From assembly GCA_963677085.2 (NCBI GenBank), contig CAXXFH010000004.1:1178001-1242000 (forward strand): DNA of 64,000 bases, given 5' to 3'. Numbering within the stretch: position 1 is the stretch's first letter; each line of letters opens with the position of its first letter. The position numbers were made by a program, and so were the translations under genes. The notes under the pieces were generated by a model. It saw nothing but the letters and a program-made list of their open reading frames with translations, was not told the DNA's origin and did not search any database. Shown here one piece after another: positions 35,119 to 42,334 of the stretch. The DNA is from G963677085 sp963677085 (GTDB taxonomy: Bacteria > Planctomycetota > Planctomycetia > Pirellulales > Thermoguttaceae).

Positions 35119-35425
35119 AGCCAGGGATCGGGTGCCGTGGGCAGCTTGCCTGCCCTTGTTTCAACCGTCGCACCCACCCGCAGTGTGAAGCAAGCAACAG
35201 GCATCGACACCGCGACTGGCTCCTGGCCTACGCTCAACGCCCCCAGCCTGCGGCAAACAGCAACCGAAATCTCACCGCGATTCTACGGTAAGGGACTTGT
35301 TTGTCTGGCTGACATGTTTATCATTAATGATCAGCAGGGCACCTGAGCTTATCTCTCTTCGCGTGGGTTCTTCTTTGCGCACCACGGTTGTTGCGCATCT
35401 TCGATTACGTTGTAGGAGAAACGTA
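35119..35425. other. Spacer upstream of STAS gene
   Basis: Contains TGGGCAGCTTGCCTGCCCTT (35138-35157) and flanking bases that recur inverted at 39929-39956 with two differences over 28 bp. TAGGAGAA for the STAS gene lies at its right end. No gene is visible. Confidence 0.4.
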
Positions 35426-35806
35426 ATGCTAGCAATCGCACCGGGTTGGGAACTCGACGTAGATCGTGGCCCCGACTGGCTTCTCGTCAAAGTCAAGGCC
35501 CCTGCCAAGCAGGTTGCCGACCTTCCTCCGCTAGCCGACGCGATCTGGGAAATGATGGGGCGTCATTTCACCTATCGGGTGGTGATCGAACTGAACGACA
35601 TTCGGCTGTTAAACAGCTACCTCGTCGGCCAGCTAATCCAGCTCTACAAGCGGATTCGCGATCACGACGGTGTCATGCGTCTGTGCGGCCTTTCGGCACG
35701 CAACCGGGAAGTGCTCCACACTTGTCAGCTCGATGATCGCTTTTTGCCCTATCACGACCGGCAGGAAGCTATCATGGCAGGCTATTCGCCGAACAAGCCC
35801 CGATAA
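35426..35806 (+). CDS. STAS-domain protein (anti-sigma-factor-antagonist-like)
   Basis: 126 aa single domain. WELDVDRGPDWLLVKVKAP, YRVVIELNDIRLLNSYLVGQ and GVMRLCGLSARNREVLHTCQ follow the beta-alpha pattern of STAS domains. The Asn-Ser of LLNSYLVGQL occupies the place of the DSxG phospho-site, so phosphorylation control is possible. TAGGAGAA 6 nt before ATG 35426 fixes the start. No anti-sigma kinase gene is adjacent. Confidence 0.78.
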   Translation: MLAIAPGWELDVDRGPDWLLVKVKAPAKQVADLPPLADAIWEMMGRHFTYRVVIELNDIRLLNSYLVGQLIQLYKRIRDHDGVMRLCGLSARNREVLHTCQLDDRFLPYHDRQEAIMAGYSPNKPR

Positions 35807-35837
35807 GAAACTGGCGAAGGTAGGCGACGTCGGATAT

Positions 35838-36104
35838 TCAGGCCGTCTCGCGGCAGAGAATCCCCGCATCGAGCTTGGGGCTCACGGCACACCAAGTGAC
35901 TTCCAATTCGTTGCTGATCTGGTCGACACCCTCGACGTGACGCAACGCCTCTTGGGCCATTTGCTTGTGGAAGTACGACCCGACGACGCCGCGCAATGTC
36001 ACGCGACCTTCGTCCGTCTCGAAACGAAGCCTGCGCTGCTGCTTGAGATAAGGGCTGCGTTTCAGAGCCGAAAGCACCCGGTCGCTGAGGGGATTGTCGA
36101 TCAT
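35838..36104 (-). CDS. BON-domain protein
   Basis: 88 aa, a single BON domain: SDRVLSALKRSPYLKQQRRL, then the conserved GRVTLRGVVGSYFHKQMAQE and HVEGVDQISNELEV. No signal peptide. BON domains bind membranes or ligands in osmotic-stress and secretion proteins; role unknown here. Convergent with the STAS gene. Confidence 0.82.
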   Translation of the reverse strand: MIDNPLSDRVLSALKRSPYLKQQRRLRFETDEGRVTLRGVVGSYFHKQMAQEALRHVEGVDQISNELEVTWCAVSPKLDAGILCRETA

Positions 36105-36583
36105 GGCGGTCGAGCCTGCTGTGCGAGGGGGAGGGCGAAACGCCGATAGGCGATTTTACCCACAAAACACCGGATGTCCAGCTCGGCCCGGGAAACCCCT
36201 TTACACTAGCCAAGCTTGCCTGCACTATGCATATCGACAAAGTACGCGTCCCAGTAAAGTTTCCCTTCTGGGCAGGACAGGAAAGACAGCCAACCACAGC
36301 AGGCTATGCAGGCTATGCGGATTCTAAGGACATAGGCCGCCGTCGCCGCCCTGCCCTCTGCTCACGGAACTTCCGACACGCTGTGGCGCAGCGTGTACGA
36401 AAGAACGACCAACACGCGTTTGCGCCGCGGAACAATGCCTAACGGCGCACGCAATGTGCCAACGGGAGTAGCTCGTGCCTTGTTACGCGGGTTTGAGCAT
36501 GCCCACGCTTGCGTGGGCATGGCACCCCAATTTCCCGTTTTGATACGGCACTAGCCACCGACTGGTATGCCGCTGGCCCCAGA
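36105..36583. other. 479-bp spacer upstream of BON gene, downstream of serA
   Basis: No gene recognised. Contains P1 copy e at its right side and several short palindromes (e.g. around CACGCTGTGGCGCAGCGTG near 36380). Confidence 0.4.
36490..36554. repeat. Palindromic element, family P1 copy e (partial)
   Basis: Perfect hairpin CATGCCCACGCTTGCGTGGG (with CATG) at 36499-36522, then GGCACCCC, and a degenerate end GGCACTA at 36548-36554. The left half seems lost. Lies 30 bp downstream of the serA stop. Confidence 0.65.
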
Positions 36584-38212
36584 TCACCCTCCCATCCAGG
36601 CGGGCACTTCACCGGGTCCGGGCAGTTTTACGATCCAGGCCTGAGCGACCTCGTCCATGGCAAGCAGTTCGCGGAGGGCCTCGGCGGGTGGCTGCGAGTC
36701 GAGCGACAGGATGCCGATGGCCTCGCCGCCCGGCTTGCTGGTCGCCCGACCAACGGCCATTTGGGCGATGTTCACCCGATGATTGCCGAAAACATTGCCC
36801 ACCTTGCCGATCACGCCCGGCAGGTCGCGATGGGCAAAAATCAGCAGCGTACCGTCGAGGAAGCTCTCCAACCGGCACTCGCCCTTCTGCACCAAACGGG
36901 GCATCGAATTGCCGAATAGGGTGCCTGCGGCGATCGACGTCTTCTTCTCCGTCACCACCTCGGCACGAATCAACGAGCTGAAATCGCCAATCTCGCTGCT
37001 CCGCTCCTCACTAAGCTCGATTCCGCGGTCGTGCAACAACACGCCAGCGTTGACGATGTTTACCTCGGTATCCATGGCCTGTTGGAGAAGACCGGCTGCA
37101 AAGGCCGCCGACAGCAGGCGGGTGTCCTTGTTGGCCACCTCCCCTTTATAGACGAGCTTGCACCCAGTCGGGGGGCAGTGATCCATTTGAGCCAACAACA
37201 GCCCCAATCGCCAAGCCACATTCAGATAGCCCTTCAGCTCGCTGAGCGTTTTGGCATCCAGCGGCGACATATTGACCGACTGCTTGATTGTCCCGGTGGT
37301 AAAGAAGTCGATCAACAGCTCAGCGGCTTCCACCGCCACGCTCGTCTGGGCTTCCTCGGTGCTAGCACCCAGGTGAGGCGTGCAGAGCACATTGGGCATC
37401 CCGAACAGGGGGCTGTCGGTGCAGGGTTCACTCGGGTATACATCTAACGCCACACCACCAAGCTGTCCGCTCTTGAGCCCTTCGACCAACGCCTCTTCAT
37501 TGTAGATTCCGCCGCGAGCGCAGTTGATCAGTCGAACACCCTTCTTCATCATCTTGATCTCGTCGGGGCCGATCAGATTCCGCGTCTCGTCGGTCAGCGG
37601 CGTGTGGACGGTCAGGTAGTCGACGTGCGGCAGGAGATCCCGTGGCGTCTCGTAGACCTCGATACCAAGCTCCTTCGCCCGGGCGGTCGAAAGAAACGGA
37701 TCGTAGCCGAACACCCGCATCTCCAATGCCTGGGCTCGAACGGCCACGGCCTGGCCGATGCGTCCCAGTCCGATAACTCCCAGGGTCTTGCCGGCTACCT
37801 GGGTACCCATGAACTTCTTTCGGTCCCAACGTCCCTCGACGAGGCTTTGATAGGCCGGCGCCAAATTGCGCGAGAGTGCCAGCATCAGGGCAATAGTCTG
37901 TTCGGCCGTGGAAATCGTATTTCCACCGGGTGTGTTCATCACGACGATTCCCTGCCGGGTGGCGGCCTCTTTGTCGATGTTGTCTGTGCCCACCCCCGCA
38001 CGAGCGATTGCCCGCAGCCGTGAATTGCCTTCCAGCACGTCGGCTGTCAGTTGAACACCGCTACGACAAATGGCCCCGTCGAACTCCAGCAGGGCCTGCC
38101 GCAGGTCCTCGCCCTTTAGGCCCGTGCGGACTTCGAACTCGATATTGCCGGCCGACTCGAGCAGAGCGAGTCCGTCTTCCGAAAGGTTGTCGAGAACAAT
38201 GACTCTTGGCAT
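36584..38212 (-). CDS. serA: D-3-phosphoglycerate dehydrogenase
   Basis: First step of phosphorylated serine synthesis. 542 aa, the long form: catalytic/NAD domains (RAIARAGVGTDNID, GVIGLGRIGQAVA, NCARGGIYNEEAL, PHLGASTEEAQ with the catalytic His), an intervening domain, and a C-terminal ACT domain (FAHRDLPGVIGKVGNVFGNH). ATG at 38212. The class V aminotransferase gene lies upstream on the same strand, about 330 bp away, and may supply the next step. Confidence 0.96.
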   Translation of the reverse strand: MPRVIVLDNLSEDGLALLESAGNIEFEVRTGLKGEDLRQALLEFDGAICRSGVQLTADVLEGNSRLRAIARAGVGTDNIDKEAATRQGIVVMNTPGGNTISTAEQTIALMLALSRNLAPAYQSLVEGRWDRKKFMGTQVAGKTLGVIGLGRIGQAVAVRAQALEMRVFGYDPFLSTARAKELGIEVYETPRDLLPHVDYLTVHTPLTDETRNLIGPDEIKMMKKGVRLINCARGGIYNEEALVEGLKSGQLGGVALDVYPSEPCTDSPLFGMPNVLCTPHLGASTEEAQTSVAVEAAELLIDFFTTGTIKQSVNMSPLDAKTLSELKGYLNVAWRLGLLLAQMDHCPPTGCKLVYKGEVANKDTRLLSAAFAAGLLQQAMDTEVNIVNAGVLLHDRGIELSEERSSEIGDFSSLIRAEVVTEKKTSIAAGTLFGNSMPRLVQKGECRLESFLDGTLLIFAHRDLPGVIGKVGNVFGNHRVNIAQMAVGRATSKPGGEAIGILSLDSQPPAEALRELLAMDEVAQAWIVKLPGPGEVPAWMGG

Positions 38213-38539
38213 GGTCTAACTCTATCCTCTGATTGGGTGGTTTTCAGTGCAACAGGGACCGGCCTGCAGCCCCTCGGTCACATGGTTGACACAATCACTG
38301 ACTGCAATGTTCTGTGCCACTATTGGCAAAGATCGTTAAGTAAATCGGTGGGGCTCGCTTTGCTTGACCCACCCTACGTTACCCGCCTGGGTGCGGCAGC
38401 ACCGTTTGGAGGCGGCCCTGCCGCCCTGTATTACTCAAACTGAAATCATATGGGGCGAAAGGCGAGGGATTAGAGACGAGCGTTGCCTGCGCCGGCTTTG
38501 GTTCCCATCCCTCGTTCCTCGTCCCTAGCCTCTAGCCCT
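38213..38539. other. 327-bp spacer aminotransferase-serA
   Basis: Contains GTGGGGCTCGCTTTGCTTGA text followed by CCCACCC (38349 onward) and, near the aminotransferase stop, the fold-back low-complexity block. No gene or promoter assigned. Confidence 0.4.
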
Positions 38540-38545
38540 CTAGCC
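38455..38545. repeat. Fold-back low-complexity spacer
   Basis: On the minus strand: purine-rich GGCTAGAGGGCTAGAGGG after the aminotransferase stop, then complementary CTCTAATCCCTCGCC toward serA. Same layout as 4590-4687 and 31499-31594. Confidence 0.55.
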
Positions 38546-39685
38546 CTCTAGCCTCTTAGCCAGCACCCGACTGGCGGCAGCTACGCCAGCCCCTAGCTTA
38601 ACGGGCTGGCCCATTTCGACAAGTACCAGCTCGATCGCCGAAAGTGCAGAAATCACATCGAGTTCGTCGAGTTGCCCCATGTGGGCCAGCCGGAAAATTT
38701 TGCCAGCCAGCGGCCCCTGCCCGCCAGCCAATTTCACCCCAAATCGCGACTCCAACCGGCCCAAAAACGCCTTGCCATCCACCCCCTCGGGCAGATAGGC
38801 GGCCGTGAGCCCGTCGGCCGGTCGTCGGGCAACCAACTTCAACCCAAGGGCCTCGACCCCGGCCCTGGCCGCCTCGGCCAATCGACGAAACTTCGCCCAC
38901 GTGGCTTCAATCCCCGCCTCACCGAGCAGCTTCAGACTTTCGGCCAGCGCCATCACCAACATGGCCGAAGGCGTAAAGGGGGTATCCGGAGCTTCGAGCC
39001 CCCGGCGATAGGCCGTTAGATCAAAGTAAAACGCCTGCCGGTCGATCGACTCGATCTGTTTCCAAGCCGCGGGACTGACGGCCACAAAGGCCAAGCCCGG
39101 GGGAGTCATCAGGGCCTTTTGCGAACCGACGACCAACACATCGATTCCCCAAGCATCGGTCCGACACTCGACGGCTCCCGCACCGCTGATTCCGTCGACG
39201 ACCAGCAGCGCCGGGCTGCCGGCCACCACGCGGCCGATGGCCTCGATGTCGTGCCCCACGCCAGTGCTCGTCTCCTGAAGCGAAGCAAACACGGCCACCG
39301 CGTCGGGGTGTTCCTGCAACAATCGGGCAACGTCGTCGGCCTCGAATGGCTCGCCCCACGCAATCCGATGAGCCACGACTTCAATACCGAAGGCCTCGGC
39401 GATTTTGCGCCAACGTTCGGCAAATTTACCCGACTCCAGCACGATCGCCTTCCCACCGCGAGGAACCGTGTTAACAACGGCCGCCTCCATCGCCCCCGTG
39501 CCCGAACTGGTCAGCAGCAACACATCGTTTTCGGTCTGGAACACGTATTTCAGCCCGGCAAGCACCTCGCCGAGCACCTGCCGAAAGGCCGGCGTACGGT
39601 GATGGCGAACCTGGCGAGCCAGAGCCAATCGGGCCGATTCGGGCACCTCAGTCGGACCGGGGGTTAATAGGCGGTATTTGGTCAT
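38540..39685 (-). CDS. Class V aminotransferase (alanine-glyoxylate / serine-pyruvate type)
   Basis: 381 aa PLP enzyme. Start MTKYRLLTPGPTEVPESAR, LLTSSGTGAMEAAV near residue 58, ETSTGVGHDIEAIG, VDGISGAGAVECR with the PLP-ring Asp, and the PLP Lys in GSQKALMTPPG near residue 190. This is the SGAT/AGAT branch, which in several lineages also handles phosphoserine or links glyoxylate to serine. Next to serA on the same strand, so a role in serine synthesis is a reasonable inference. Confidence 0.9.
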   Translation of the reverse strand: MTKYRLLTPGPTEVPESARLALARQVRHHRTPAFRQVLGEVLAGLKYVFQTENDVLLLTSSGTGAMEAAVVNTVPRGGKAIVLESGKFAERWRKIAEAFGIEVVAHRIAWGEPFEADDVARLLQEHPDAVAVFASLQETSTGVGHDIEAIGRVVAGSPALLVVDGISGAGAVECRTDAWGIDVLVVGSQKALMTPPGLAFVAVSPAAWKQIESIDRQAFYFDLTAYRRGLEAPDTPFTPSAMLVMALAESLKLLGEAGIEATWAKFRRLAEAARAGVEALGLKLVARRPADGLTAAYLPEGVDGKAFLGRLESRFGVKLAGGQGPLAGKIFRLAHMGQLDELDVISALSAIELVLVEMGQPVKLGAGVAAASRVLAKRLEG

Positions 39686-40062
39686 AGAGCTAGGGGACAG
39701 GGATCAGAGGTTAGAAGCTGGGGGGCGGGGACGTGGTAGGACGTTTTCCACTAACCAACTACAAAAAGCCGCGCTCACTGGTCGCGCCAGCATCGCCCCG
39801 CAAACAAGCCCAATATTTTACCAACGGCCGAGTGGCTTGGCGATGGGCCGACGGTCGTCTGCCTGGAGAACGACAGAAAGCGACAGCGCCTTGCCGAAAC
39901 GGGTACCAGTGGCGCCTTGTTCGCCACTGTTGAAGCAAGGGCGGGCAAGCTGCCCATTGGCTCCCGGCAGGCAGGCTAGAGATTGAGTGCGGAGGCTTCC
40001 CGCAGGCTGCACGCGAAATTCGGTGCGCGGGTTGATCGGGATCTCCGCCACAACAACACAAC
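39686..40062. other. 377-bp spacer with repeat fragments
   Basis: Holds GGGGACAGGGATCAGAGG-type low-complexity text and the inverted copy (39929-39956) of a 28-bp repeat also at 35138-35165. Short open frames here are unsupported. Confidence 0.4.
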
Positions 40063-40812
40063 TTACCGCAACGGCACCGTGTTGTTGCGATCGACCAACC
40101 GCGTGCCGCTGGCACCGGTGGTACTGACGGGCGAAGGCAGCCCCAATTGCCCTCGAAGGGCCGACACCCGGGAGGCAACCTGGTATTGCCCGGGATCCTG
40201 GGCCAACACCCGCTGGTAGTTCTGCAACGCCTGGGCCGTTTCGCCCATCTGCTCGCGAATGCGTCCCAACGCGGCCAATGCCCGGGTGTTGTTGGGATCG
40301 TTATCCAGGGCATCGCGAAGGTGCTCTTTGGCCACGCGAGAATTGCCATACTCCTCGCTCAGTCGGGCGAGTTCCACCTTGGCGTCGGCCACGCCCGGCT
40401 GGCGGGCGACCCAACCTTCGAGCAACCGGAAGGCCTCTTCGGTTCGCCCTTGCTCGGCCAGCAACACCGTTAGGCCACGATAGCAGGCCACATGGTTTTC
40501 GTTGCGGTCGAGACACTGGTTGTAGTAGTTTTCTGCCTGATCGAGATAGGTTCGCTGCCCTTCGGAAATTCCCAGGCGATGATAGGTGGCCGCCAGGTTG
40601 TAGTAACCGTCGGGGTTTTCGGGATCGGCGTAGGAAGCTTCTTGAAACTGCCGCAGCGCCTGGTGGTATTGTCCTTGCTGGAAGAGCCGTACCCCTTCGG
40701 TGTTTCGTGCCTGCGAGTTGAAACTCCCACAACCGCAAACCAGCACGGCGCAGAAGCCTGCCAACAGGGACCATTTCAACGCCGAATTGTGGCCGTGAGT
40801 GGATGAAGTCAT
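40063..40812 (-). CDS. TPR-repeat lipoprotein
   Basis: 249 aa from ATG 40812. The signal peptide ends in a lipobox LVCGCGS (Cys near residue 27), so it is probably an outer- or inner-membrane lipoprotein. At least four to five tetratricopeptide repeats follow: GVRLFQQGQYHQALRQFQEA, YYNLAATYHRLG, LTVLLAEQGRTEEAFRLLEG, HLRDALDNDPNNTRALAALG, ALQNYQRVLAQDPG. Likely a protein-interaction scaffold on the periplasmic side. The frame is open upstream, but only MTSSTHGHN onward gives a normal signal peptide. Confidence 0.87.
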   Translation of the reverse strand: MTSSTHGHNSALKWSLLAGFCAVLVCGCGSFNSQARNTEGVRLFQQGQYHQALRQFQEASYADPENPDGYYNLAATYHRLGISEGQRTYLDQAENYYNQCLDRNENHVACYRGLTVLLAEQGRTEEAFRLLEGWVARQPGVADAKVELARLSEEYGNSRVAKEHLRDALDNDPNNTRALAALGRIREQMGETAQALQNYQRVLAQDPGQYQVASRVSALRGQLGLPSPVSTTGASGTRLVDRNNTVPLR

Positions 40813-41486
40813 GGCTTGCACGTTTTTCGTCCTCGCCAGTCGCGATGGAGAAGAAAACCGACGCCCGCCAGCGCATGGACTGCGCCGATGAACACCGAAC
40901 ACCTGGACGCCGGAGGATAGCGAGCCCACCGCCGGGACGCAATGCCGATTTGGCAACCCCCGCAAAGAAACCATACGGAAGCTGGCCCAAGTATCGCCCC
41001 CAGCGAAATTGCCGCCGATTCCCCCCGCGGCGATGCAGGGGCTCGGTACCGGCCGCCGAGGGGAATCCAACCGTAATAATCAGATGAAGCGGCGTTTCAC
41101 CAGAATGGACCGTTTTCCCTGCCGCCGATGGCCCTTTTCGCCGCCGAAGTCACGCTAGCAAGTGTCTTACGGCCCAAGCGACTCCTTGGGAGCAACAACG
41201 GCCCCCTTCTCTGCCAGGGCGACAAACCGGCCGTTTCAATGGCATCGCCTCCGCGCATGGGCAAGGCTCGACTGGCCCCCTGCTGCGCATGGTCGAATCC
41301 ACCTTCACGTCAAAGCCAAGTCATTACGCCGACATAATCTATACTTGGATGATGATTCTAACGAAAAGGAAACACGAGGTAGCAGGGCCGCCAACCAAAC
41401 CGGTGCTACCGCACCGAAGCAGGAACCGCCCCGTTGGTCACTAAAAATCTTGATCGAAAAACAGGCTTCTACAGGTTCGTAATACG
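40813..41486. other. 674-bp divergent intergenic region
   Basis: Between the TPR lipoprotein (minus) and the binding-protein gene (plus). No gene recognised. CATAATCTATACT near 41333 is AT-rich and -10-like, but I found no -35 at proper spacing. Confidence 0.4.
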
Positions 41487-42287
41487 ATGAAAACTTCTGG
41501 TTGGATCGCATTGGGAGTCACCATCTTTGCCGTGGTGGTGTGTTCGACGTTCTGGTACGCCTACTCGCCCGCTATATCTGCCGAACCGAATCGCGACGAG
41601 CTGCTGGTGTATTGCGGAATCACGATGATCAAGCCGATGACCGAGATTGCACGGATCATCGAGGCCCAAGAGAACTGCCGTATAATCATTACCAAGGGTG
41701 GCTCGGGAAACCTGTTGCACGCCATCGAGGTCAATCGCTTTGGCGACCTCTACTTACCCGGTTCCGATTCGTACATCAAAACCTGCCGCGACAAGGGCCT
41801 CGTCAGCGAAACGACCGTGGTGGGCTACAACAAAGCGGCCATCATGGTGCAAAAAGGGAACCCCAAGGGCATCACGGCCGATCTGGCAAACCTCGCCAAC
41901 CCCGACTACTACGTGGTGATTGGCGATCCCAACAGCGGCAGTATCGGTCGTGAAACAAAACGGATTTTGGAAAAACGCGGGATCTACGACGCGGTGGCCC
42001 GAAACGCAAGGGCGTTAACCACCGACTCAAAAGACCTGGTGAAGGTACTCCGCAACAAAGAAGCCGACGTGGTGATCAACTGGTACGCCACCTCAACCTG
42101 GCAGGAGAACGCTCCCTACGTAGATGCCCTGAGCATCGACGAACAATACGCCTCGAAAAAGACGCTGGTTTTGGGATTGCTGACCTGCTCACGGCATCCC
42201 GAGATCGCCAAAAAATTCATCGCGTATGCTTCGTCTCCGGACGGCAAGGCGTTGTTCCAGAAATACGGACTCTATAACGTCAAATAA
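41487..42287 (+). CDS. ModA-like extracellular solute-binding protein
   Basis: 266 aa with an N-terminal membrane anchor or signal (SGWIALGVTIFAVVVCSTFWY). LLVYCGITMIKPMTEIARIIE, KGGSGNLLHAIEVNRFGDLYLPGSD and VIGDPNSGSIGRETKRILEK follow the molybdate/tungstate-binding (ModA/WtpA) fold; the C-terminus FIAYASSPDGKALFQKYG is also typical. No permease or ATPase follows. Instead a hybrid histidine kinase starts 47 bp downstream, so it may be a ligand-binding co-receptor for that kinase. Ligand uncertain. Confidence 0.85.
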   Translation: MKTSGWIALGVTIFAVVVCSTFWYAYSPAISAEPNRDELLVYCGITMIKPMTEIARIIEAQENCRIIITKGGSGNLLHAIEVNRFGDLYLPGSDSYIKTCRDKGLVSETTVVGYNKAAIMVQKGNPKGITADLANLANPDYYVVIGDPNSGSIGRETKRILEKRGIYDAVARNARALTTDSKDLVKVLRNKEADVVINWYATSTWQENAPYVDALSIDEQYASKKTLVLGLLTCSRHPEIAKKFIAYASSPDGKALFQKYGLYNVK

Positions 42288-42334
42288 CGCGGCGACGCCA
42301 AACCGCCCCCACCCGACGAACCAACGACTTCGCC

